Source: Taxillus chinensis
Lineage: Eukaryota; Streptophyta; Magnoliopsida; Santalales; Loranthaceae
Assembly (NCBI GenBank): GCA_023512835.1
Contig: JAKCVP010000033.1
Location: 124,001 to 188,000 of the forward strand
DNA length: 64,000 nt
Reading direction: 5' to 3'
The notes under the pieces were generated by a model that made no database searches, had not been told where the DNA came from, and saw nothing but the letters and a program-made list of their open reading frames with translations. A program made the translations under genes and the position numbers. Shown in pieces: positions 33,423 to 44,498 of this stretch. How positions within the stretch are numbered: position 1 is the stretch's first letter; every line of letters begins with the position of its first letter.

Positions 33423-33725
33423 TCAGACGGAGCGGTGACGTGTGATCCGTGGCTGGACAGGCACGACAGGGTAAGCCTCGTAGGGAAGCAGTGGACCGCG
33501 AAAGCTGAAGTCGGGAGCAGAATCGTCGAGAGTGACCGGAGCCGGCAGTGATGGGTAGAAGGTAGGCAGAAGGATCGCTGATGGGACGCTTTCGCGCATC
33601 GAATTCAAATGAGCATTGACGTTGTGGCGGTGCGGGTGTCCAAGTCGAGCTGTGTTGATCGCTGCAGCTTGGGGATGACGTCTCTTGCGCCAGGCCAGCA
33701 CCTTCTTAAGCGCCCAGTCTTCCAT
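33423..33725 (-). CDS. Hypothetical 100-aa protein
   Basis: A single frame starts at ATG (CAT at 33723-33725), just upstream of BMT6 and on the same strand. The product is basic at first (KKVLAWRKRRHPQAAAINTA) and then Pro/Leu-rich (SAILLPTFYPSLPAPVTL). Amino-acid use looks protein-like rather than the Ser/Arg/Pro bias of shadow frames, but no family is recognised. There is no signal peptide or TM. It may instead be part of a 5' leader shared with the BMT6/PMP3 divergent promoter. Confidence 0.3.
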   Translation of the reverse strand: MEDWALKKVLAWRKRRHPQAAAINTARLGHPHRHNVNAHLNSMRESVPSAILLPTFYPSLPAPVTLDDSAPDFSFRGPLLPYEAYPVVPVQPRITRHRSV

Positions 33726-33959
33726 CTTCTCATCTCGTTTCCTTCCCACAACCCGTTACGTCTCCCGCATCCCTCCAATTCAGCTTCCAAAGCCTCAGTA
33801 CACCTTCTCTATAACCCAAGTATGTCCAGCCTGCACCCTCGCGATGATCAATATGCAGAACGTTGAGCATCCAACGTCGACTGCCGTCATCGCGCGCAAT
33901 GCGATTGCTTGTCACTGTTGCTAACGCCATCTTCATAAGAACCTCCAAGCCCCGCCAGC

Positions 33960-34188
33960 ATGCCTTTCACCGGCTCCGACATCATCAAGCTCATCTTTGC
34001 CTTCATCCTTCCTCCCTTGGGTGTGTTCTTGGAGACTGGCTGCAATGCCGACTTCCTCATCAACATCTGTTTGACCATCCTCGGCTGGATTCCTGGTATC
34101 ATCCACGCCATGTACGTGTCCTTCTCATTTGCTAGTGCTCGTTCCATTCCCTGACTTGCTCTGCAGCTACATCATTCTCAAGAAATAG
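33960..34188 (+). CDS. PMP3: Plasma membrane proteolipid PMP3 (UPF0057)
   Basis: Exons 33960-34111 and 34167-34188 are joined over a 55-nt intron (GTACGT..CTGCAG), giving 57 aa, the normal family length. The product has the two-TM layout: SDIIKLIFAFILPPLGVFLE, a short loop GCNADF, then LINICLTILGWIPGIIHAIY and a short basic end (ILKK). The PPLGVFLE and GWIPGIIHA motifs are diagnostic. Pmp3 proteins influence membrane potential and cation tolerance, and in yeast they respond to phosphoinositides and salt. The last 22-nt exon is easily overlooked. Without splicing the protein would end with a non-conserved tail. Confidence 0.95.
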
Positions 34189-34741
34189 ACGAAGACCGCG
34201 CGACGACATCTCCAGCTACTGCGCTGCAGGTCTAAATCGCTCATTGATACCCCATTCCTCATATCCGATTCATCCGCCTTTGCGTCTACATTTCACGGTG
34301 TTTACGAGCATGTCCTCCTGAGTCGCGATAATCATGACTGAGCTACTGCCATGTTTCGGATGCATGCTTGTTACTTTCAGCCTTGAGCTCTTTCGACAGC
34401 TGACTTGAGGACGGTTGTACAGCGCCCTTACCGGCGCAGGTGGTTTTGAATACATAATTACGCATAATTCTCGCTGATCTCTTTGTTGTCATTCTGGTGC
34501 AACTGCTGCCTGGTGCTGCTTCAGCCACAGTTGTCGTAACTGGCTGCGGCTGTGTAGGTACACTGCATCTGCTGCAAACCTGATCGACGTGAGACATGAA
34601 AGCTCCTGGACACACCTCATACTGCAACCTCATGACCATCTGCCAACCCTTTGGTCTGTTCGGCATCAAACTGCCCACCTGAGGTTGGGGTTAAAACCAG
34701 GCAGGTGCCTCGTGGAATAGTTCCGTATTTGGAGTGCAATC
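34189..34741. other. Convergent 3' flanks
   Basis: Region between PMP3 (+) and the N-acetyltransferase (-). Open frames here carry no domain. Confidence 0.55.
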
Positions 34742-35755
34742 TCACCGCCGCTTCGTGACATGTTTGGCGCCGGCCCCTTTGAGCTCGCCCGGCCTCCCGC
34801 GAATACCCACCACTTCCTCATGCGTCAATGAGATGCCAAACTCTTCTTGGAGGGCATCAATCCTCTCTTCCTCAGTCTCGCAGGTGCGTATTGTTCTAGT
34901 GCCGGCACCATCTACTACCTTGACTTCGCCCAGAACCAGCGTCTTCCTCCCCACCACCTTACCCTCCACGTGCTTATCCTTCAAGAACTTCATGCACAGC
35001 GGCGTGTATGTGAAGAAGACGCGAGGGTTAGTACTGGCATAATATGACATTACCACAAAGTCAGACTGCAGGAACTCTAGCTCTGTAAAGACGTAATGGG
35101 TAGCCCACTCGCTCCTAGGTGCATCTGTCGACGTACGGCACTGGTAATGCCAGATGCTCTGGTCACTTAAGCACTGGGAAGGCTGATCGAGCGGCTGAAA
35201 GATGAGACGACATTCCTGTGTGCCGTAGTTGCTCTGCGGTGAATCCTCAGCGAGAGGCACAGGTCTCGTAGGACCATCCCCGCCGAAGCCTACGTCTATT
35301 AAGAAGCGGCCCTCATGCCCCAGGTCAACGAGAATGACGACGTGCGCGAAGCCCACATAATCGCCCTGAGGAATACCGCCTACGCGGTTGCGAGCTCGCG
35401 CCCCAGCTGGGTAGGCCTTGTAGCCGAGTGACAGAATGAGGTGAAGGAAGGGAATAGCACACTCGAAGCAGTATCCGCCGCGGTTGTTGGCCAATATCTT
35501 CCGGAGTAAGGCAGATGGCTCAATATCAATGTGTGGCGGATCCAGAGGCGTATAATGAAGAGACAGCGACTCAAATGGGACAGTTGTAATGTGAGCTACG
35601 TATAGGCGGGTCAGATAGGCCAGCGAAGTCGGCGATGCAGGTGGTGGTGGGGGCACATTGAGATGCTTGAGCTGTGGCTGTCAGTCGATGCTGGGAGACG
35701 AGAGATGCCTGTGGTGCAGTACATAGGCAGTGACTTGGGCAGGAGCGAATGGCAT
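34742..35755 (-). CDS. Arylamine N-acetyltransferase (NAT)
   Basis: Exon 1 (35723-35755, 33 nt) joins exon 2 (34742-35671) over a 51-nt intron (GTACTG..CCACAG, branch CTGAC), giving 320 aa. The splice gives MPFAPAQVTAYLKHLNVPPP, matching the family N-terminus. Without it an in-frame TGA interrupts. The Cys-His-Asp triad is visible: Cys79 in RGGYCFECAIPF, His121 in FAHVVILV and Asp137 in FLIDVGFGG. TVPFESLSLHY is the usual substrate-side block. The residues after the nucleophile are E-C-A where many NATs have E-x-N. The enzyme transfers acetyl or malonyl from CoA to arylamines. In plant-associated fungi such enzymes detoxify anilines and benzoxazinone breakdown products, but the substrate here is unknown. 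Confidence 0.9.
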
Positions 35756-36562
35756 AGTCGCTTTCGGTGTCGTCTCGAGGCAGTCGTATGGTTGGGTCAA
35801 GGCTCGAGAGGCGGCGTGGTGTGGTGAGACAGCTCCATGGATCCCACCATGCACCACCTCGACCATGACGCAGAATGCCCTTGAGCAGCAGCAACGTGGC
35901 GTGCGCTCAGACAATCTGCCTGGACTACCTCCATACCTACAATCATACACGCAAAACGCAACTGCTTTAGCGCCTGTGCTGCAGCAACCTAGATTGGATT
36001 GCAGGACAGTAGAGGCGGTTAGAGGAGAATGACCGCCGCCCAGGGCCAATCAGATGTGAGCTGCGCTGTAGCCGCCGCACCTACACTCAACCTCAGCCCT
36101 CGAAGCATCCTGCGCCCTGCGCCGTCCACGACTCGCCATGAGCGACGGCCATGGATCATGTAGCCGCTGAGCGTAGCCTGTCTTTACACATCCTCCAGGC
36201 CAGACTGGTGTCGCACCACCAAGAGTAGGTCTTCAAAGCCAGACCGTATCTAATCCTCCTGCTGCTCTACTCTCTTTGCATCTCTGCCGTGCATCGCTAT
36301 GTTTGACGAATTTCCTTGATTCTACTTTGCATCTTTCCTTTGCATTGTGCGTTGCTACTTTCTGCTTTCCATGCTGCTGGCCGGCACTTCTTTTCTCCTG
36401 TCGCTGTTGACGTGCACCCGTGCGCATGCATTGTCTGGCCCTACTGGTGGTACGTGTGTTCCTTGTCAAACAAAGCGGAGCGGCCAGGTGGCTCCATCAA
36501 TGCTGTTGTTTTGGCTTTGTCGAACCCATGCTAACAATGCGTCACCCAGTCGTCCCGAGGAC
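35756..36562. promoter_or_regulatory. Divergent region between NAT and the CFEM-like gene
   Basis: No gene was seen. The stretch before 36563 keeps the CFEM frame open from 36347 with a hydrophobic segment, but the ATG at 36563 gives the better signal peptide. Confidence 0.45.
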
Positions 36563-39068
36563 ATGTTTCATAGATTACTCTGGTACCTGGCATTATTGGC
36601 GTTTCCTCTCCTGGCCTATTCTCTTCCATATCCGCTCATTTCGCGGGCTTCCACTATACTACAGCCTCCAGTATGCGCGCAAGATTGTGTTAGCAGCCTC
36701 ATACCAAAGCAATTTTCGCCTTACGTCTGCGGCCCTACACCATCCGCCGACTGCTTATGTTCCCGCTACGCGAACGCTGGTCCGTCGCTCGCGGATGTGT
36801 ACTCGTACTGCATCACAACATACTGTCCTCCCACCGACTCTTCGTCGATATCACACTACAATAATATCTGCAACTCTTTCGCACAGCAGCCTCCATCTCC
36901 TCTCACCGGCCAGGCACCGGATCGTCAGGACAGGCCCACAGCCGGTCCCACCTCAATCTTGGCGGGCAGAGCATCTCAGCTTTCAGCAGAAACTGCACCG
37001 ATATCTGTCAACACAATGGACTCCAGCCTCCCGACTCAGATTCTGAACCCGAGTCTTTCCAGCGCATCCGTAGATGCGTTGGAGACTTCGGTAATTGCCA
37101 CCGCTCAAGGCACTCCAACGCATCCCACCGCCGTCACGCCGGCACCGACTGCACCAACGTCGGAGGCGACCGTCACCCCTGAGAGCGCGCCGACGCCAGC
37201 ACCAACTCCTGCGGCGACAACGCCATCGCCGTCCGCGCCCGCGCAGCAAGAAAATAGCTTGAACCCTGGCCAGATTGCTGGCGTGGCTGTAGGCACAATG
37301 GTGGCCGCCATTCTCGTCTTCGTTATCGTTGGAGCTGTAATTACTTGGGTTCGGAATCGTTTCAGAGCGAGGAAGCGTGATCAGTGGTCGCAGAAGATGG
37401 GTGTGAAACACGATCGAGCTGGCTCTAGAGGCTCCGGTCGTATCCTTGAACATTCTCGATGGGCTGCCGGTGGCCCGCCTCGGATTCCCACCGCAACCGT
37501 GTACCCCCGGATGCAGGAACCTGATGCTGGCATGCGATATCCTACGAACGCTTCAGCCATTGGACTTGCCATTGGATCGGGACCGGAAATGGACGCACAC
37601 AACAACCACTGGATTCCGGGTGCTCGTGAAAAGTAAGTTCGATTGAAGTGGAACGCATCGCAGCCTGATGCGCCGGGTCATCATTATTTTCGGAAGGACG
37701 ATGCATACTTTACGACAACCATGATCAAGTCTGACCCTCAAAATTAGACTTATTCAGGCCAAACCAAATATAAAGAAAGACTCTCGTTACAGCATTTTAC
37801 GTTACATACCACAAAGGTCATCTTTTCTAAGCAAAGACAACAAGAACCGAAGTAGCCTTCACCCTCGCTCCAAACCAGACTCAAGATGGGTCTCTCAACG
37901 GGACAATGAAGCACCTTTACCGCCACTGAAAGATCAACGGAAACCTGCAGAGCTTGATAGCACTCGACCTCCGGCAGAACTGCTTGGATCGACAACACCT
38001 TCAAAGACTGCCGACCGCTTCGAACTTGATGGCACGCCACCACTTGCACAACTCGAGGCGAGGCCCGTCTTCAATCTCCTGAAGCCTCCTCCAACAAGAC
38101 CTAAACTTTCCATTCCGGAGCGAAGATCGCAACGTCCTGAACTGATACTGCCTGCTGCGCCCATCCCAAAGGTGCAAGTCACCAATACTGAGCGGCAGGC
38201 ACATACCTCTACAATCACTGCATATACAGTATTTGATGAGTCGCCGCAGGCCATTTATCCATCTTCACGTTACTCGACTCATCAGAACTCGCCGATAGCA
38301 TTATCTCCCCCCTCTGCGGTTGCACAACGACGAACTTCGCGCGCAGACTACCTACCCAGCTACTACATGTCCACGCAACATCCGCATCACTTTCCTGTCT
38401 CACCCCTTCTCCCAGAGGAGCAAGAGAATTATGCCTGGCCCGCGCCGCCTCCGTTGCCAGTTGAGCGGCCGCCAGTGGAGCCGCGTAAGGCCGGCCCGCC
38501 TTCCTCGTACCGATCGAACAACGTGTCGAAGAAAGTCAAGGTCAGCCGGCACGATTCAAACGCCTCAGATACATCCTTTGAAACCACATTAAGCGACACG
38601 GAAGTGACGCCCCTTGAGGATGCAATCTCGCCATGCTACAAGACCCTTACACCTGTGACCGAACAAAGATCCCCAATCTTCAATCTGCAATACCCACGTA
38701 TTCCTCGCTCAGCAGGACAAGCTGTCGTTCCAGCGCCAAAGTCACGGCACGTGCCTACGTTGAGTGCAGCTTCAATCGTCTCCAGCCACTCTGTCGATTC
38801 AAAGTCAAGTCTGTTGGAGAAGCGGAGAGGCAATGACGCAGCGCGGGGAATTAGCAAGGGATTGTGGATCACCGACAGTAACGGGAGTGGAGGATACAGC
38901 CTGACCAGCAAGTACGCGCGTGGACTGGGTTTGAGGGAGAACGGGGATGGGTTGGACTGGAAGAGGGGAAAGGGGGATGCAAAGGAGATGGTCATGACTA
39001 GCCCCGTTTGGACGCCAAAGTTGACTCCGCGAAGGGTAAAGGGAGAGCTTATGATCGAGGTTTCGTAG
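36563..39068 (+). CDS. CFEM-like single-pass membrane protein with long cytoplasmic tail
   Basis: Exons 36563-37632 and 37748-39068 are joined over a 115-nt intron (GTAAGT, branch CTGAC, AAATTAG), giving 796 aa. A signal peptide (MFHRLLWYLALLAFPLLAYS) is followed by an eight-cysteine domain at about residues 30-105 (PVCAQDC, YVCG, ADCLC, YCITTYC, NNIC). The spacing and the Asp before CLC resemble CFEM domains. A Ser/Thr/Pro/Ala-rich stalk (about 115-240) precedes one TM (VAVGTMVAAILVFVIVGAVI) and a stop-transfer RNRFRARKR. The second exon adds about 440 residues of Pro/Ser-rich, presumably cytosolic, sequence. The layout is that of a wall or iron-surface sensor; CFEM proteins bind haem or act in host and adhesion contexts. 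If the intron is retained, translation stops at once at TAA, giving a 357-aa form. Confidence 0.78.
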
Positions 39069-39835
39069 GTTGTTTCAAGGTGATCGTCAAGGGGCTTGAT
39101 GTGGTTGAGATTTGAGAGTGGCCTTTTTCGAAGAAAGGTGTTTTGAGCATTGTTAGATGTGGTGGATATACCCTAGCATGAATGTTGATGTTTCCGATTG
39201 TTAGTCATCCCGAGCTTCGTCGTGAGACATGCCACTGCGTCCATTGATGTTTCGAAGACCGCGATCGCATTCTCTAATCGAGTGCGAAGTACAATGCGCG
39301 GGGTTCAGAAGACGCATGTCGTTACGTGATGTGTCGTTGACCTCACGGTTGAAGCTAGCTGTCATGCTCAGGGATCGCCAGCCCTCTCCGTCGAGAGAAG
39401 TTTCCGCGAGGCGCTAGAGGGTCGAGACAAGATTAGATTTGCTAATTGGGAAGAAGTCCTAGATTGGGAACAATATAGTGTTTCGAATACATTGCGTAAG
39501 TAGACGCTCGTCATCAGCGAGCACAGGCGTGTCTCCAGTCTTCTACCCCAAGAACAGCAAATCATCGAAGGATGGGCGTCGGCAACAGCGCATGTTTATT
39601 CTACATATGAGGAGACGGGTACAGTGTGTATAGCCAATTTCAGATCGAATGAGGGAAGTGAGGCCGCCGAGTCAACTCAGAGCTGCCGATGCCGTCATGG
39701 CTTGGCGCGAGATTCCCGTGACTGATGCGCGTCCGTCTCGACTACTAACTTTCCTCCCACGACCATGTTCCATGCCGACTCACTCTTTTCCCCACATCTC
39801 ATTACTCTTCTCACTCCACTTGCGCGAAACACATC
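39069..39835. other. Intergenic, tandem genes
   Basis: 3' flank of the CFEM-like gene and promoter of the CUS2-like gene. Nothing else is supported. Confidence 0.55.
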
Positions 39836-41141
39836 ATGGCCTCACCTGAATCGAAGACGGTTAAGCGCCCCTTTCCCCGCGATGAAGATGCGTTCAAGCT
39901 CGATGACCGCATTGCCTTTGACAAAGAGGCTGACACCTACATCCTTGAGGATCACGAGAATAATGGTAAACTTTACGAATGGAACGCTCGCGCTCAGAGC
40001 TGGACGGAACAAGTGAGTCGTATCTTCTCCTTCCCCTGTCTTTTTGAAATGGCGCGCTGACCCACCTTTTCCAAACTAGATTAGCGAAGCCGACATCAAA
40101 GCTTTCCAAGACGCGTATGGTGGTAACGGTACAGATGACAAGCCTTCCGGATCCGCAGAGCCGGACGAAAATCCCAAGAAGCGCAGTCTTTCACAGGACG
40201 ACGACAATGTCACAGGGGTATGTGAAACCAATTATTCTCTACTCCGTACTCTGCTAACTCGTCTTGTGTAGTCTTCTCAAAAAGCCCCAAAGAAGTCAAA
40301 GCAAGACAAGCCACAGAAGAAGAACACTGGTCTTTACGTTAAGAACGTGCCAAAAGACGTCACAGTTCAGGAGCTGTACGACACATTCAGCAAGTACGGT
40401 GTGATTGCAGAGTCAATTGATGACCGCACACCCCGCATTAAGATCTACAAAAACGATGATGGCACGCCAAAAGGTGACGCACTCATTGTCTACCATCGTC
40501 CCGAGAGTATTTTCCTAGCAATCGACATGTTGGACGATACCGACTTTCGCTACGGCCAAAAACTGCCCGAGGGTCCCATGGTACTTTCGCTCGCTGACAA
40601 CAGCTTCAAGAAGACAAATGTTGCTGGCGCAGAGCAGAAATCACAGGGCCAGGAGAAGCAGCAGCAGCATCAGCTCAAGAAGAAGGGCGGGCTGTCCAAG
40701 GAGCAACACAAGGCTATCAAGGCGAATGAGAACCTTGACTCAAAGCTCGCTGACTGGTCTGACGAAGAGCCCCAAGAGCTGAAGCTCGACCCCAAGAAAG
40801 CCAAGATTGCAATCTTGAGCAAAGCATTCGACCTCACTAAAGTTCAGGAGGACCCACAGGAAGCTGTGGAGATCAAGGAGGATCTGCTTGACGAATGCGA
40901 AAAGTTCGGTGAGGTCACCAACTTGACCTTGTGGGATCTCGAGGAGGATGGAATCGTCACCATCCGCTTCAGAGAAGATGGCTCAGCGTTGCTTTGCGTC
41001 AACAGCCTGAGAGGCCGGGGCTTTGACGGCCGCAAGCTCGAGGCTTCACTCGGAACTGGCCGTGAGAAATTCCGGAAGATGAAGAAGGGCGACTTACAAG
41101 ATGATGAAGATGAGCGTTTGGCTGCGATGGCGACCTCCTGA
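39836..41141 (+). CDS. CUS2: U2 snRNP-associated splicing factor, CUS2/Tat-SF1 family
   Basis: Exons 39836-40012, 40080-40217 and 40272-41141 give 394 aa, with introns of 67 and 54 nt. The N-terminus (about 20-70) has the aromatic FDKEADTYILEDHENNGKLY block seen before RRM1 in this family. RRM1 lies at about 124-208 (GLYVKNVPKDVTVQELYDTF; GDALIVYH), then a Gln/Lys-rich linker and a conserved SKLADWSDEE-like block. RRM2 of the U2AF-homology type lies at about 270-370 (DECEKFGEVTNLTLWD; GIVTIRFREDGSA; GRGFDGRKLEAS). The R-G-F motif for ULM binding is present. The protein should act in the nucleus with SF3B1 during prespliceosome assembly. Confidence 0.92.
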
Positions 41142-41920
41142 TGGGTTTGTTCTCGTACTCAGATCTATTGAAGTCGTCGAGTACTGACTTAATTCTAGTT
41201 GCGAACTGTCGTTGCGAAGGAGTTGCAAGGACAAAGAATCGAAACACGATACGGTGAAGCTCAGGCTTAACGATTCTGTGACCGGTTGGATGGTTTCGAC
41301 AGTGAGTCCGTTCCCCCTCGCATCTTCTCAATGCTGGAGACCAAACCCCATCCCCCTACTATTACCCCCCCAGTCCTTTGCTCGATACTGCCTCCTAGCC
41401 TCCTCAGCTCGTGCCATAGCCTTGTCCTCTTAACCTGTGCCGTTTGTGATAGTGCCCCTGGATTTGGAACAGAAAGCTCCTGGTTAGGATATCAGTCGAG
41501 CAATACGCCTGGACTAGCAACAAAGCTGACGGCCGCTGGTCCGCCGTGGTGTCAATGTTGCAATGCAGTGAGTTTATGTCGTGCTACACCTGCTCGTGGC
41601 TGCTATAGCCCGTAGACATGCACTAATACCCGAATGTTGGCTTCTATCCAGCGTGGAATCGACACAGGGATTTGATGACGATCTCGTGATTACATACCAT
41701 CCGCGAATGAAGCAAGGTATTCTTGGGCAATCCCACAAATACGTCATTTCTGTTCTTTTCAAGCTCGGCATTCATGCACGCACGACCCCAAGCCATCGCG
41801 CTACGATGACAGGAGTGTCTGGAGTATAATTCATATCCCCCCTCTATCCTGCACAACTTTACACCAAAAATCCTTTCCAACCTGAGGTAAATCGGACTAT
41901 CCTCATCTTTCCCCAAACCC
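41142..41920. other. Convergent 3' flanks
   Basis: Region between CUS2 (+) and the asparagine-synthetase-like gene (-). No convincing gene. Confidence 0.55.
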
Positions 41921-44038
41921 TTAATCCAAAGAATCAGTACCTCGACTCCGCCCTGACTCCATCTTTGCGCTCCTCGCCCCAAACTGAATAGCCCGCTTCT
42001 TCTCCCTCGCGACACTTTGCAGACCCAATCGCAGCGCAAGCAGTCTCAACAGCCGTTTCCCCGCCTCGACGCCCTGATCTCCATTGGGGATACCAAGGCC
42101 GCATTTGCGATTTACAGGCAGAGATATGAGATAGCGCACGACTCGCTCGTCGAGGAAGGGGAAGCGTGGTTCCTTGGCGTGATGAGAGAGGATGCGGTCG
42201 TCGCGGGCGAGGTTGCGCGTTGGGAGACGGGCGTAGTCTGTTTGGAGGTGCGAGAGGAGGGATGTAAAGCGGGATGTTGTTGCTGTCGTTTCCGTTGGCC
42301 CAGATTGAGATTGAGATTGAGATTGAGCATGTAATTGCGGTTGTGCTTCAGAGGGAGAAGGAGCGAGAGCCCAGACGTGTGATGTTGAGTTGAAGGCTGT
42401 CGCGTGGCGCTGGTAGCCTGCTAGTAATTCATCTGCGCCCAGGCCGCTGATTAGGACCCGTGCTGGCGTGGTGTATTTTGTTGTTCTTGTTGTTGTAGGC
42501 TGTTTTGTTGCTGGAGGTTCATCTTGATTCCTACTAGCACTGACATCGGTATCATCCCCATGCCCATGCTCACTCGCATCTTCGTCTACTTCTCCAACGC
42601 CCCGCCCAGCAAAATACAGCGCAGCAGCAATACTCAGGTCCATCTCCGTCCTGCTCGGCGCCATGAGACTCTGTATTTCGCCGCGATGCTCGCAGAATTC
42701 GATATATGGCACATTGATCTTGACGAGTCTCCATTTGCGGCTGGGGCAGACGCTGCGTAGCTCTGACAGGGAGGAGAGGGCTGTCTGGCGATCTGGGCAG
42801 AGGGCGTATGGATCTGGCGATTGAACTGGAGTTGAAAATGTAGATGGTGGCATTGAATCTAGGTTTGGATCTGGCGTTGCAGCAGCAGAGTGTGAATTGG
42901 GATCCTGGCCTGGATTCGACGTGTCTGCCGATGCGTTTCCTCTGCTCTTGCTCCTGGGGGGCTTTGTGCTTTTTTGTTGAAGCTGAGTCTGGGAGCGGAC
43001 GAGACGTGGGTTCTCAAAGGCGACGTTTAGTAGATCGAGTGGTTCATCGAGTGGGAGGATGGCATGCGTGAGAGCCGCGAGGGTCGTGCAGTCTAGACCG
43101 CCGGAGAAGAGGATTGCTACTCGGGGTTTTTGCGCTAATGGCAAGTTCGACGATGACAAAGGTGTTTCTGATATTGAACTTGCATTTGAGATTGAGGGTA
43201 GTAGAGAAGTATAATGACTCGTTGTGACGCGCGGAACGAGCGCTTCGTGAAGTTGACTGTGCAGTCTCGAGACTTCAGGTGCGTCTATTGTCAGAGGCTC
43301 AGGGTCGACGGGAATGCTCATGTTGAAGGGTTGATACGTATAAGGCACCGTCTCTGGCGTGAGGTCGATACCGCTCACCAACGTCGAGTCATTCGCCAAG
43401 GATGTTTGTCCATCAGCTGCGCGTTCGCTCGACGAGAAGCGTATGCAATGTATAGCGACTGCGTCGACTTCGATCCAGTCAGCCTGATCGTCTCCTACAC
43501 TGGCGATAAACAGCGCGTCGTTTGTCTTCTTTGTGAGGAGAGATCGTCGACCGGAGCTATCGCGTCCGAAGAAGATGCGCTTGTTCAGCGTGTCGACGAG
43601 CACAAAGGCAAAAGGACCAGTGATGGAGTGCAAGACTTTGATGACTGCGCAGCTGTCCAGTGCCATCGGTGCCTGATGGTCCTCCTGAATAGCTTCTGCC
43701 AGTGCGTCTGCAAGAAAAGCTGTATCAGCCGTTTCTGTGGGCAGATCTTGGTCTTTGTACCGCCAGATCTCTCCGTTCCAACATAGCGTGCTAGGCTGAA
43801 GTCCCGTGTGGCTGCAATTGGTCTGAAGTTCTACGGGCTGTGGAGTCACTGTTGCGCCTCGTAGTGATAGGACTGATGCATGGCATGTTATGCTTAGCGG
43901 CCCGGATCTTGTCTCGAGATCAGTAGTGCACTGTCCCAAATGATCTGGTCCTCGTCTGTTTAGACGTGTTTCCTGAAGGCTGCTTAATGTGTACGGTCTA
44001 TTTGTGCCTGGTGCTAGACACGCAAAGATGCCGCACAT
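41921..44038 (-). CDS. Asparagine synthetase domain-containing protein (ASNSD1/YML096W-like)
   Basis: A single exon encodes 705 aa. It begins MCGIFACLAPG, so Cys2 could serve as the class-II glutamine amidotransferase nucleophile. The N-terminal Ntn domain includes LNRRGPDHLG, CWNGEIW and FFGRDSSGRRSLL. The C-terminal synthetase part has a PP-loop at 312-317 (SGGLDC, with Cys where true synthetases have Ser), LMAPSRTEMDLSIAAALYFA (cut) and ISGLGADELLAGYQRH, followed by RFPFLDERVV. Low-complexity inserts include a Gln-Ser run coded at 42303-42330. This is the ASNSD1-like branch, not the housekeeping Asn synthetase; its reaction is not established. It is divergent from a short-chain dehydrogenase. 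Confidence 0.88.
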   Translation of the reverse strand: MCGIFACLAPGTNRPYTLSSLQETRLNRRGPDHLGQCTTDLETRSGPLSITCHASVLSLRGATVTPQPVELQTNCSHTGLQPSTLCWNGEIWRYKDQDLPTETADTAFLADALAEAIQEDHQAPMALDSCAVIKVLHSITGPFAFVLVDTLNKRIFFGRDSSGRRSLLTKKTNDALFIASVGDDQADWIEVDAVAIHCIRFSSSERAADGQTSLANDSTLVSGIDLTPETVPYTYQPFNMSIPVDPEPLTIDAPEVSRLHSQLHEALVPRVTTSHYTSLLPSISNASSISETPLSSSNLPLAQKPRVAILFSGGLDCTTLAALTHAILPLDEPLDLLNVAFENPRLVRSQTQLQQKSTKPPRSKSRGNASADTSNPGQDPNSHSAAATPDPNLDSMPPSTFSTPVQSPDPYALCPDRQTALSSLSELRSVCPSRKWRLVKINVPYIEFCEHRGEIQSLMAPSRTEMDLSIAAALYFAGRGVGEVDEDASEHGHGDDTDVSASRNQDEPPATKQPTTTRTTKYTTPARVLISGLGADELLAGYQRHATAFNSTSHVWALAPSPSEAQPQLHAQSQSQSQSGPTETTATTSRFTSLLSHLQTDYARLPTRNLARDDRILSHHAKEPRFPFLDERVVRYLISLPVNRKCGLGIPNGDQGVEAGKRLLRLLALRLGLQSVAREKKRAIQFGARSAKMESGRSRGTDSLD
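42303..42330 (-). repeat. Hexanucleotide repeat coding (Gln-Ser)n
   Basis: About 4.5 units of GATTGA/ATTGAG on the plus strand encode alternating Gln-Ser in the asparagine-synthetase-like protein. Confidence 0.85.
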
Positions 44039-44498
44039 TTTGCTTCTCTTCTATGATCCAGGCCTTGGCCTATGGCTTGTTGGTGTACTGTCTACTGTCA
44101 AGAGTGGCTGCATGGTGCATGCTTTGGTACGCTACTGCTTACTGGTGTCTACAGCTTGATTAGGTGTCCTACCTACCTGTGTGATTCGTTCTTGAGGTGT
44201 TGAAGGTCCAAAAATGAAGTTTGAGGTCAAGTCCGTCACGTGACTTTGACAGCGACAGATCGGCCGATGATCTACCGCGATGGATCAGGATGAAACGGGC
44301 ATGACGTTGCGCAACTGAACTTCCAAAAAGTCCATGCGTTCATGCTGCAGCTCTGCCAGTCGATGCGAATGCACATGTTGCCTCTGGACATTTTCTCCCT
44401 CCTTTGCACTTCCATAGCCTAATCTACCCTTCCATATCTCTTTCTGTCTGCTCAAAGCCCATTCCACATACTACGATTCAATCACTACCTCAATAACA
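44039..44498. promoter_or_regulatory. Divergent promoter (ASNSD1-like / SDR)
   Basis: A 460-bp region separates the two start codons. The last 100 bases are a C/T-rich leader for the SDR gene. Confidence 0.5.

Noticed and set aside
36347..36562. Upstream extension of the CFEM-like frame with a hydrophobic segment
   Set aside because: It begins with GTG and would place a second signal-like segment before the better signal peptide at 36563.
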